Origin: Arthrobacter gallicola
GTDB taxonomy: Bacteria; Actinomycetota; Actinomycetes; Actinomycetales; Micrococcaceae
Reading direction: 5' to 3'
Length of the DNA stretch: 64,000 bases
Assembly (NCBI RefSeq): GCF_014836775.1
Contig: NZ_JACSQD010000001.1
Span: 540,185 to 604,184, forward strand
The translations under genes were made by a program, and so were the position numbers. Under the pieces are notes generated by a model. The model did no database searches, was not told where the DNA came from, and saw only the letters and a program-made list of their open reading frames with translations. Shown here piece by piece: positions 8,536-16,048 of this stretch (positions are counted from its first letter, which is position 1; each line of letters begins with the position of its first letter).

Positions 8536-10150
8536 CAAACCCGAAGGCCTCAGCCCCCGCAGCACCAGCCGCGGCCGGCCCCGCACACGGGGATCGCGAC
8601 GTGTGCACGCTGCGGCCGAAACGTCGGCCGGACCCGGGCCACCTGGCCCGAAGGCCGAATCTGCGGCCCCTGCTTCACCACCGCCACCCGCACCTACGGG
8701 ATCTGCCCCGGCTGCGGCCAGCACCGGCTACTGCCCGGCCCGCCCGAAACCATCGAAGGGCCCCGCTGCGCACCCTGCTCAGGCATCCTCCACGACTTCC
8801 ACTGCAGCCGCTGCAATACGGAAGGCGAGTTCTACCGGCGCGGCATCTGCGCCCGCTGCGCCCTCCGAGATGACCTCAACGAACTACTGCTCACACACCC
8901 TGCCGAACCAGAGACTGCCGGCAAAATCGTCGATGTCCTCTGCAAGGCAGACCGGCCCGAAAGCATCATCACCTGGAAGCGCTCCCCCGAAGTCCAGACC
9001 CTCCTGACATCTCTGTCATGCGGGCAAACTCCCTTGACACACGAAGGCTTCGACGCCGCGGCTGAGTCGGCGGAACGACCAGCCAATCACCTGCCTGCCC
9101 TGTTCATCCATCACGGGCTCCTCCCCTACCAAGACCCGCACCTGGCCCGGTTCGAGACTTGGATTGACAACAAGCTCCGCGACCTGCCCGAGGAGGTCGC
9201 CAAACCCCTCAGCCAGTTCGCCACCTGGCATCACCTCCGCCGCATCCGGTCCCTGACAACACCGGAAAAGAGCGCCCAAGCCCCGGTGCACTCCGCCAAA
9301 CAAGAGATCACCGAAACCATCAAGTTCCTGGACTGGCTCTGGGAAGCCCACCAGCGGACGGCCGCGAGCTGCACCCAGCAAGACATCGAAACCTGGCTCG
9401 CCACCGGCCCCACAACCAGAAAAGCCATCCGCACCTTCATCGTCTTCATCAACAACACCGGCACAAATCACCGGGTGGAGATGGGTCACTACACCGCCAA
9501 AACACGTCCAACCATCACACAGGACCAACGCGTGGCATGGCTGAGGGAACTGCTGACCGGCACCAGTGAATCCCTGCCCTACAGAGTCGCCGGCATCCTG
9601 CTGCTTCTCTACGCCCAACCGCTCGTGCGGGTAGCCAAACTCCGGACCGATGCCGTCGAAATCAGCCGAACCAACGAAAAGGTGAGGATCAGCTTCGGCG
9701 CCCATCCGGTGCCCGTTCCCGAGCCTTTCGCAGATCTACTTCAAGAGCACCTCGCGAGCCGTCCGAATCTCAGAACCGGGGCGGGCACTCAAAGCCGGTG
9801 GCTCTTCCCGGGGAACCCGCGCCGGTCAGTCACTACACCCAAACACCATCATGGACAGGCTCCGTAACCTGGGCATCGACCTGCGCGGGGCACGAATCAC
9901 TGCCTTGGACGAACACCTGTTAGTCTCACCGCCGCCACTGGTCGCCGACGCACTCGGATACAGCCACCAAATCGCATTCCTCCACGCCGACAACGCAGGC
10001 GACGCATGGGCCCGCTACGTCAACCGGCGGACAACCCGTAAACAAATTGGTTCTCCGGTCGGATTAGGCGCGGCTGTTCGAGTAAATCCGGACAGACGAG
10101 GCCGCGGTTGCTCAGTGGGCGTCAGGTCCAGCTTTTCCGCTTTCCGATGA
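8525..10150 (+). pseudogene. Zinc-ribbon, recombinase-like protein with two frameshifts
   Basis: An ATG at 8525 overlaps the HTH gene end. After an apparent 1-base loss near 8587 the frame encodes four closely spaced CxxC knuckles (CARC, CGPC, CPGC, CAPC) and two more (CSRC, CARC), then about 350 residues with the helical layout of a tyrosine recombinase. The key residues look replaced: AQPLVRVAKL where the first Arg motif is expected, and ARITALDEHL where HxLRR is expected. A second shift near 9820 separates the last part. Proteins of this kind occur beside integrase and XRE genes in other actinobacteria, where they may bind DNA without cutting. The exact C-terminus is uncertain. Confidence 0.65.
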
Positions 10151-10301
10151 AGTAGCCGAAAATCATCACGACAACGCCACTAATCACGATGACATATGCC
10201 CAGACGTTGTTCGGTTCAGACTGAAAAGCCAGCATCGTGCCCACGAGGGCGTTCACTGCCCCCACGCAGAGTAGGGCTATTCCAATCCCTCGAGGCGTCA
10301 T
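10122..10301 (-). CDS. Small two-helix membrane protein (59 aa)
   Basis: A short ORF on the minus strand, starting with ATG at 10301. It predicts a 59-residue protein with two hydrophobic helices (GIGIALLCVGAVNALVGTML and VWAYVIVISGVVVMIFGYF) and a basic C-terminus (GKRKSWT), so a small inner-membrane protein with both ends probably inside. Support for a real gene: TAGGAT sits exactly 6 nt before the ATG, the same leaderless arrangement as many neighbours, and the composition is membrane-like with no stop. No family recognised. It is convergent with the recombinase remnant. Confidence 0.55.
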   Translation of the reverse strand: MTPRGIGIALLCVGAVNALVGTMLAFQSEPNNVWAYVIVISGVVVMIFGYFIGKRKSWT

Positions 10302-10563
10302 GCGGCCATCCTAGAGTCATCTCGTTGGGAACCGCTAGAAATTCCTGTCCGCTCACCCTTTTGGTTTCACTTGTCGCGTCTGGAGTCGGAGTCCGGCACA
10401 GGAATACGCATGACTTTCATCCGCAGGGGTGCCAGTAACACTCTGGAAGCCTCCCCTGGGTGGCTGCGGGGGGCTCGACCTAGCAGTGTCCGCCGCTCTC
10501 GTTGCATTCTGAGGCGTGATCTGCCTCCCCTGGAAAGGTCCCGTCAGAAGCTTGCGCAGAAAC
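10302..10563. other. Intergenic region between the small membrane protein and the SatD promoter
   Basis: About 260 bases. Apart from the -10 of the small membrane protein (TAGGAT on the minus strand, 10308-10313) no gene, terminator or repeat stands out. A frame continuous with satD crosses it, but it lacks gene-like codon use and a start with a ribosome site. Confidence 0.5.
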
Positions 10564-10598
10564 GCTTATACTCCTGCCTAAATAAGCTATATGCTTAT
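10564..10598 (+). promoter_or_regulatory. Promoter with three ATAAGC/GCTTAT half-sites upstream of the SatD-like gene
   Basis: GCTTAT (10564-10569), ATAAGC (10582-10587) and GCTTAT (10593-10598) lie within 35 bp of AT-rich sequence in an otherwise GC-rich region. The last two form the perfect inverted repeat ATAAGC-TATAT-GCTTAT. The first overlaps a good -10 hexamer, TATACT (10567-10572), so a bound repressor would cover the promoter and start site. The downstream protein has its own C-terminal HTH, making autoregulation plausible. Confidence 0.55.
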
Positions 10599-10601
10599 GA
10601 G

Positions 10602-11249
10602 ATGCCGAATTCTGTGATTGCACTCATCGTCGACATCGTGAAGTCGCGCGAACTCAGCGACCGGGTCGGCGCGCAGCGTTCCATCCGCGAGGCGTTCGCG
10701 CAGGCACATGGCACCCGCCCGATGCACCGCCCGCTCTGGCCCACCGTCGGAGACGAATTCCAGGCCGTGTTCCACACCCTGGGTGATGCTCTGCTGACAA
10801 CCTCGCTGGTGCGCCTCCTGCTTCCGGAGGGTGTGGACTGCAGGTTTGGCCTGGGACGAGGAATCACGGCCGACGTCGATGAACTGGCTCCTGGTGCCAT
10901 TCAGGATGGGACAGCGTGGTGGAATGCCCGGGAAGCCATTGAGGAAACGCATCATCGCGAACATGGCACGGACCCCTACCTGCGGTCCTGGTTCGTTTCG
11001 GATGAAGCTAAAGCCGCTGGTGAGGCATCGCTGGTCAACGGTTTTCTGCTGCTCCGGGACGCGTCAATCAGTGCCATGAGTCCGCGCGCCCGCCGTTTGA
11101 CTGCCGGTGTCCTGCTCGGTGTGTCCCAAACGGAACTTGCGCGGCGGGAGAAGATTACCCAGTCGGCTGTTTCGCAGAGTCTGCGGCGCTCGGGTGGATC
11201 GGCGCTTCTGGCGGCGCATCAGGAACTGGAAAAGGGCATGCTGCGGTGA
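10602..11249 (+). CDS. SatD family protein with C-terminal helix-turn-helix
   Basis: 215-residue SatD-like protein. The N-terminal part has IALIVDIVKSRELSDR (Asp11) and PTVGDEFQAVF (GDEF at 50-53); the spacing and the acidic residues recall the metal-binding palm of GGDEF and class III nucleotidyl cyclases, but no activity has been shown for this family. RFGLGRG and the Trp-containing DGTAWWNAREAIE follow. Residues about 174-198 (VSQTELARREKITQSAVSQSLRR) form a DNA-binding HTH. The ATG at 10602 is chosen because upstream frames overlap the promoter. The stop overlaps the next gene (GTGA), so the two are translationally coupled. Confidence 0.85.
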   Translation: MPNSVIALIVDIVKSRELSDRVGAQRSIREAFAQAHGTRPMHRPLWPTVGDEFQAVFHTLGDALLTTSLVRLLLPEGVDCRFGLGRGITADVDELAPGAIQDGTAWWNAREAIEETHHREHGTDPYLRSWFVSDEAKAAGEASLVNGFLLLRDASISAMSPRARRLTAGVLLGVSQTELARREKITQSAVSQSLRRSGGSALLAAHQELEKGMLR

Positions 11250-12103
11250 TCGGTTCAACCCTTTTGCTGATGGTCGGCCTGGTGGATCTCGCTGGCGGGC
11301 TGCGCCTTGGCCGCACCTTGCCCGGCAGGCTGCTGCTCCTCGCTGCCGTGTCGGTGCTGGTCATTACCGGGCTTGGCATCCCCTTCCTTGCCGCAGCGGC
11401 CTGTGGAGCCCTTGCCTTTGGCTGGACACTCAGCATGCCTGCACCAAAACCGATGGAAGCAGGCCGGATGGACAGCTCCTCCCCCGCTGTCCCCCGGCTC
11501 TGGCCGGTCATCGTGCTGTTTGTCCTGGTTTTCGGAATCACCGTCTTTGACCGGACGGCCCAGTCGGCATCCGGTTTCCTCCTGGATGCCTACTCCCTCA
11601 CGGCCCTGGAATCTGCGTCGTCCGTCTCTGTGGAAACCATCGTCGCCGCTGCTGCTGTTGCCGTCTTCCTCACCAGAAGCGCAAACATCGTCGCCCTTGC
11701 CGCACTGGGCCGCGCCCATCAGGAAGACACCCACCCTGGGAACAGCGGGAGGGGCGAAGAAAGTCCCGCGGCAACACAACAGCCCAACGTCTGGGAGTTC
11801 TTTATCCGCAGCAGGCAGGTGGCCAGCGTCCGTGCCGGGGAAAAACCTGCCCGTGGTCCAGCCCTCAAGGGCGGCCGCCTCATCGGTCCGATTGAGCGAC
11901 TGCTCATTGTCGTCCTGGCTTTTGCCGGGGCACCACAGATCATTGCCGCACTTGCAGCTGCGAAGGGCGTTGTCCGGTTCCCGGAAATTGCAGAAGACCG
12001 CGGAACAGGCTCAAAGGCCGAGGAATTCCTTGTGGGCAGTCTGGCAAGCTGGACGCTGTCGGCTCTCGCTGTGCTCTACCTGGCTCTCGTTCACAACGGC
12101 TAA
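11246..12103 (+). CDS. Polytopic membrane protein with DUF3307-like C-terminus, partner of SatD
   Basis: 285 residues, GTG start overlapping the SatD stop. The hydrophobic profile suggests about six to seven transmembrane helices: near 1-19, 29-60, 86-101 and 130-155, then after a polar linker at 160-205 a final membrane part at 215-283. The C-terminal block with LIGPIER (212-218), AAAKGVVRFPEI (238-249) and AEEFLVGSLASW (258-269) resembles the end of DUF3307 proteins, which I know as frequent neighbours of SatD genes. The N-terminal two thirds is not recognisable. Function unknown; pairing with SatD suggests a joint membrane-linked role. Confidence 0.8.
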   Translation: MIGSTLLLMVGLVDLAGGLRLGRTLPGRLLLLAAVSVLVITGLGIPFLAAAACGALAFGWTLSMPAPKPMEAGRMDSSSPAVPRLWPVIVLFVLVFGITVFDRTAQSASGFLLDAYSLTALESASSVSVETIVAAAAVAVFLTRSANIVALAALGRAHQEDTHPGNSGRGEESPAATQQPNVWEFFIRSRQVASVRAGEKPARGPALKGGRLIGPIERLLIVVLAFAGAPQIIAALAAAKGVVRFPEIAEDRGTGSKAEEFLVGSLASWTLSALAVLYLALVHNG

Positions 12104-12116
12104 TAGTCGGCCTGGT

Positions 12117-12133
12117 ATTAGCTCTGAGCTAAT
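12117..12133. promoter_or_regulatory. Perfect palindrome ATTAGCTC-T-GAGCTAAT
   Basis: An 8-bp perfect inverted repeat with a 1-nt centre, 13 bp after the SatD operon stop and about 200 bp before the SDR gene. No T-tract follows, so it resembles a dimer binding site rather than a terminator. The other 200 bases of this gap show nothing else convincing. Confidence 0.35.
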
Positions 12134-12339
12134 GGTGCAACGAGCCAGTCCACCCACGTGGCCCTGCACCCACTGAGTGGGTTCAGGGGACTCCTGGAGT
12201 CATCGGCCCCACCCGCATCCCCGCCGTCGCGGACCTGCCGCTGCCTGCTTCCGGGTAGCACCAAATCATGGACGCACGCACCACTGCAACAGCCGCACAC
12301 CCCCGTATACCACGGCCGGAGCGGGAGTAGGCTCGAAGT

Positions 12340-13128
12340 ATGACAACACGTACTTATATCGTCACAGGGTCCGCCTCCGGCATCGGGGCAGCCGTCGCTG
12401 ACCTGCTCAGGGAACGCGGACAGAAAGTCATTGGCGTGGACCTGCGCAACGCAGACGTTGAGGCAGACCTCAGCACTCCCGAAGGGCGCCAGATCGCCGC
12501 AGACCGTGCGGTGGAAGCCGCGGGCGGCTCGGTTGACGCCGTCATTGCCTGCGCCGGCATCTCCGCACCCATCCCCCTGACCGTGTCCGTGAACTTCTTT
12601 GGCGTCACCGAGTTCCTGGACCGGCTCGCCCCCGTGCTGGCCCGCAGCGAGGCGCCGCGCGCCGTCGTCGTCAGTTCCATGGCTTCCCTCCAGCCGAACT
12701 CCCCCGAACTCGTGGATGCCATGCTCGCCGGTGACGAAGCCATGGCGCGGCAGATCGGCCAGAAGCTGGCCGACCAGGGTCCCCAGATCGGCTACCTGAA
12801 CTACCCTTCCAGCAAGCGGGCGCTCAGCCGCTGGGTGCGCCGCGCATCGATCAGTGAGCTTTACGCCGGCAACGGCATTCCGCTTAACGCCGTTGCGCCG
12901 GGTACCGTCCTGACCGCGATGACCCGCGAGCTGCTCGCGACTCCGGAGGGCGTGAAGATGGTGGATGAAAACGTCCCCATGCCGTTGAACGGGCACTCCG
13001 AGCCCGTTGTGATTGCCCGCCTGCTCGCCTGGCTGGCCAGCGAGGAGAACTCGCACCTCGCCGGACAGACGATCTACTGCGACGGCGGCGCCGACGCCTC
13101 CCTGCGCGGCGACGACATCTGGTCCTAG
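12340..13128 (+). CDS. Short-chain dehydrogenase/reductase (hydroxysteroid dehydrogenase-like)
   Basis: Classical SDR of 262 aa. It has the cofactor motif TGSASGIG at about 9-16, NADP/NAD-discriminating VDLR after beta-2, ACAGIS, the catalytic Ser in VVSSMAS and the catalytic YPSSK, ending with the DGGADASL segment. The insertion before the catalytic tyrosine (PELVDAMLAGDEAMARQIG region) is typical of 3-alpha-hydroxysteroid dehydrogenase/carbonyl reductase relatives, so an alcohol/ketone substrate is likely but unknown. TAGGCT lies 6 nt before the ATG, indicating a leaderless transcript. A strong hairpin follows. Confidence 0.93.
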   Translation: MTTRTYIVTGSASGIGAAVADLLRERGQKVIGVDLRNADVEADLSTPEGRQIAADRAVEAAGGSVDAVIACAGISAPIPLTVSVNFFGVTEFLDRLAPVLARSEAPRAVVVSSMASLQPNSPELVDAMLAGDEAMARQIGQKLADQGPQIGYLNYPSSKRALSRWVRRASISELYAGNGIPLNAVAPGTVLTAMTRELLATPEGVKMVDENVPMPLNGHSEPVVIARLLAWLASEENSHLAGQTIYCDGGADASLRGDDIWS

Positions 13129-13132
13129 ATAC

Positions 13133-13180
13133 AACGCTGCGGCGGCCGCATCTCCACGGGAGTGCGGCCGCCGCAGCGTT
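13133..13180. terminator. Bidirectional terminator between SDR and esterase genes
   Basis: An 18-bp perfect inverted repeat (13133-13150 and 13163-13180) with a 12-nt loop lies between convergent genes, 5 nt after the SDR stop codon. Confidence 0.85.
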
Positions 13181-13240
13181 TAAGAACTGTCCGGGACCGG
13201 TACTGTGTCCCGTCGGCAGACGCGGGGCGACTCCGCTGGC

Positions 13241-14296
13241 CTACGCCGCGGCCTCCAGCTCGGAGCGTACCGGGACTGACTGCCCTCCGGTGACGGTATC
13301 CAGGAACCGCAGGGTGTCCGCCAGCACCATGCGGGAATCCTTAATCTCCAGCTTGAACTGATACTCGTGTCCCAGGGCCGGCTTGTGGTCCTTCGGCCAG
13401 AACCGGCGGACAACCTGGACGCCGAGTTCCTCCAGTCTGTCTGCCAGCGGCTTGGACTGCTGCTCGGTCAGGTAGTCGGCGTTGCCGCCGGAGATAAACG
13501 TCGGCGGAAAATCGGGATTCACGTGGTCCAGGATGGACATGTGTTCCGCGGCAGGGGTCCGCGCCCAGTCTTTCTTGCCGGTATACGCCCACAGCGCGGT
13601 CCGGAATCCCCAACCCACGACGCCCTTCAGCCGCGCCATCGCTTTGAGATCGTAGACTCCGCAGAACAGCAGTGTTCCGCGCAGGTGTTGCCGCGCGGCG
13701 GCCGGAACGACGCCGGTACGCCGGGCATACTCCGGGTCAGTGATCATCAGCGCCAGCTGTGCCGCCAGCTGCGCTCCCGCCGAGTCGCCGGCCAGCACTA
13801 TCCGGTCGGGATCTATGCCGTATTCCGTCGCATGTTCGCGCAGGTAGGCCAGCGCACTGTTCAGCTCGGTGACGGCCTGGGGATAGTTCGCCTCCGGGGA
13901 TATGGAGTAACCGGCGCCCACCACCGCGTACCCATGCGCGGCAAGGATCTGCAGATAGGGGGCCACGTTCTCCTTGGAGCCTGAAATCCAGGCGCCGCCA
14001 TGCACCCAGACAACAACGGGAAGCGGACCGCCGCCGGCATTCTCCGGCAGGAAAACATCAAGCGAGGGACGTTTGGACCTGCCGAGATAGGGCAGACCGC
14101 GATGGGCCCTCACTCCCCCGGTCCGAACGTGCCTGCGCAGTGTGTTCAGCCGCACTTTACCCCCGCTGGAAAACACACCGCGGATGAAAAAAGCCGACGG
14201 TCGTGGGTCTTTGTGGATAACAGTTGCGGCCAGCGTCCCGGCTGCTGCTGCAGCACCGGCCATAAACCCCGCTGCCGCGAAAGGCAGGTTCCTCAT
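13241..14296 (-). CDS. Alpha/beta-hydrolase esterase (hormone-sensitive lipase/BD-FAE-like)
   Basis: 351-residue esterase/lipase. An N-terminal hydrophobic helix (FAAAGFMAGAAAAAGTLAATV) may anchor or export it. The hydrolase domain has the oxyanion-hole VWVHGGAWISG, the nucleophile elbow LAGDSAGAQLA, and late acid/base regions near GGNADYL and DHKPALGHEYQF. The ATG at 14296 is chosen because TACCCT lies exactly 6 nt upstream (leaderless); a GTG ten codons earlier lies within this promoter. Substrate unknown. Confidence 0.88.
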   Translation of the reverse strand: MRNLPFAAAGFMAGAAAAAGTLAATVIHKDPRPSAFFIRGVFSSGGKVRLNTLRRHVRTGGVRAHRGLPYLGRSKRPSLDVFLPENAGGGPLPVVVWVHGGAWISGSKENVAPYLQILAAHGYAVVGAGYSISPEANYPQAVTELNSALAYLREHATEYGIDPDRIVLAGDSAGAQLAAQLALMITDPEYARRTGVVPAAARQHLRGTLLFCGVYDLKAMARLKGVVGWGFRTALWAYTGKKDWARTPAAEHMSILDHVNPDFPPTFISGGNADYLTEQQSKPLADRLEELGVQVVRRFWPKDHKPALGHEYQFKLEIKDSRMVLADTLRFLDTVTGGQSVPVRSELEAAA

Positions 14297-14629
14297 ATTT
14301 TCAGGGTAGGACGCGTCGGAAATCACCTTGCGGGCACTCCGGCGGCCCCATGCGGGCGGCAGCGCCCCAGCGTGCGCGAATTCACCCCTTGCTGTGCTGT
14401 GCCTGACGCCCGGGGAGGGCGGGAGCCCGGTCCCGTCCGGCTAAATTGCACAGGATGCGTACTAATTCACCCCGAATGCATACTAATGAGTGCCTCCCCT
14501 CATCTCGAACCCGACGACTGGGCATATTGAGCTATTCCTGCGCAGAAATTTCGGCTACTCAGCCATTACCGCTGTAAGGATGACGGCTGAAGAGACGGTG
14601 AGGACTAGAGATGCCTGGAAGGAGGCACC
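14297..14629. other. Divergent intergenic region with a phased direct repeat
   Basis: 333 bases between the esterase and the glycosyltransferase. It holds the esterase -10 at its left end, the near-identical 12-mers ATGCGTACTAAT and ATGCATACTAAT at 14455 and 14476, and the glycosyltransferase ribosome site GAAGGAGG at its right end. No short gene was recognised. Confidence 0.6.
14455..14487 (+). promoter_or_regulatory. Direct repeat ATGCRTACTAAT spaced 21 bp upstream of the glycosyltransferase operon
   Basis: The two 12-mers at 14455-14466 and 14476-14487 differ at one base. Their start-to-start distance of 21 bp is two helical turns, so a regulator could bind both copies on one DNA face. 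They lie about 150 bp upstream of the glycosyltransferase start. Confidence 0.4.
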
Positions 14630-16048
14630 ATGATTACAGACCGGGAAATACTCCACGCAGACTATCTCAAGGTAGTTCAGCGAAAAGTTGTGGAAAAATC
14701 AGCCTCGCGGGCAACAATTGCCTGCGTAATTCCGGCCTATAACGAAGAGGACACCATAGTCGACGTCCTCAACGCACTGTTGAAGCAAACCCGGCTGCCG
14801 GACGTCATACACGTAGTTATCAACAACACCGATGACGAGACGTTTTACCTTGCCAGAGAGTTCGCGGGGCCTCATGAACATACCTATCAGGACCTGACGT
14901 ACCAGACCGAAGTCTTTGTCCATGACATTGGGGTGAACACTGACAAGAAGGTCGGCGCACTCAACTACGGGTTCAGCCAGGTCTGCAATGACTTCGATTA
15001 TTTCCTTGGCGTAGACGGCGACACGATCCTGGACAAACACGCCGTCGCACACCTCGAGGAGGAAATTCTCAGTGATCCGCGGGTCGGGGGCGTTTCCGCA
15101 ATTTATACCGTCGGTGAGCCCAAAAAGGGCTTGATCGCGAAGTTTCTTGCTGCCGGCCAAAGGGCACAGTTCGCCGCCTTCAATATGGACAATCTCCTCC
15201 GCGGCCGCAACATGGCGGTTCTCGGCGGCCAATGTTCCATTCTTTCAATGGAAGCCCTGAAGACAGTTATGGTGGACAACCGCCAGGCAACACCGTGGGT
15301 CAAGGACTCGGAGGTTGAAGACTCTCTGCTGTCTCTGCAGATCAAGAGCATCGGCTACGCCACGAAGATCTCGGCACGTGCCCGCGCCTCGGTAGGCGGC
15401 ATGGGCACCCTCCGCGCCTTGGACGGGCAGCAGGTGAAGTGGAACTACGGGGCAATCGACCTGATGTGGCCGGGCCAGCGGAGCAACACCCCCGGACAGC
15501 CGCTGCACCCGAACCTCCGGCTGCGGTGGAGCGAAAACGTCTCGATGCTCTTCAACATCGTCACCCGAATGGGTTTCATACTGCTGCTCGCCGCCTCGCT
15601 CAGCATCGGTGCCTACGTGTTCTACCCGTTCTGGCTCATCCCGCCTCTGGTCGCTGTGATCCTCAACCTGCGCATCGCCCTTTCGATACAGAACAGGAGT
15701 GCACGGGACATTGCCTTCGCGCTCTTTGCCCTGCCCGCGGAGATCTATCTCTGGCTGCGGATCGGGCATTTTGTCCGCGCCTGGACAAAGTTCTTCTCCC
15801 GCCAGCAAACGGATAACTGGGCTGCCCAGGCCCGGGCCGAACGCGGGGCCGGCTACGGGTTCCTGATGCCCGCCCTGGTGGCACTCGTGATCGCGGCCGG
15901 ACTCACCTTCGCCTGGCTCAACCTTCCCAGCAACCTGCAGTCCGCCGTGCTGGCCATCGGCTGGCCGATCCTCTACATCACCACGCTGGTCCAGACCACT
16001 TTTATGCTGCGCAAGGCACTGCGCAGGCACCATGGGTTCAAGGTATGA
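14630..16048 (+). CDS. Processive-type membrane glycosyltransferase, family 2
   Basis: 472 aa GT2 enzyme resembling cellulose/hyaluronan-synthase-like transferases. Cytoplasmic catalytic motifs are in order: CVIPAYNEE near 32-40, VDGDT (128-132, the DxD motif), SEVED (227-231, ED motif) and QQVKW (267-271, the QxxRW-type motif with Lys for Arg). Three to five transmembrane helices follow (about 283-345 and 405-455), through which a polymer could be extruded. The ATG follows GAAGGAGGCACC. It overlaps the lipoprotein gene downstream (ATGA), so both likely serve an exopolysaccharide or cell-surface glycan. Sugar donor unknown; no PilZ domain seen. Confidence 0.9.
   Translation: MITDREILHADYLKVVQRKVVEKSASRATIACVIPAYNEEDTIVDVLNALLKQTRLPDVIHVVINNTDDETFYLAREFAGPHEHTYQDLTYQTEVFVHDIGVNTDKKVGALNYGFSQVCNDFDYFLGVDGDTILDKHAVAHLEEEILSDPRVGGVSAIYTVGEPKKGLIAKFLAAGQRAQFAAFNMDNLLRGRNMAVLGGQCSILSMEALKTVMVDNRQATPWVKDSEVEDSLLSLQIKSIGYATKISARARASVGGMGTLRALDGQQVKWNYGAIDLMWPGQRSNTPGQPLHPNLRLRWSENVSMLFNIVTRMGFILLLAASLSIGAYVFYPFWLIPPLVAVILNLRIALSIQNRSARDIAFALFALPAEIYLWLRIGHFVRAWTKFFSRQQTDNWAAQARAERGAGYGFLMPALVALVIAAGLTFAWLNLPSNLQSAVLAIGWPILYITTLVQTTFMLRKALRRHHGFKV

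Larger units (their letters stand above)
7632..10150 (+). mobile_element. Decayed tyrosine-recombinase island (int / HTH / zinc-ribbon recombinase-like)
   Basis: Three consecutive same-strand genes are packed with overlapping stop/start codons (GTGA at 8201-8204, and an ATG at 8525 inside the previous gene's end). They encode an integrase C-terminus, a small Cro/CI-type HTH protein and a zinc-ribbon protein with a degenerate recombinase domain. Each carries at least one inactivating single-base lesion and the first has lost its 5' part. The left edge is placed at the outer TTATGTCAACT copy; the right edge is not defined by any repeat I can see. Confidence 0.6.

Noticed and set aside
10371-10601. 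An N-terminal extension of the SatD-like protein
   Set aside because: It would place the -10 element and the inverted repeat inside the coding region, and the extra residues do not look like the family.
10602-12103. Calling the SatD pair a Panoptes/CBASS-type defence system
   Set aside because: Only a motif resemblance (GDEF, acidic strand) and gene coupling support it. No known effector domain was recognised, so it is kept as a hypothesis.
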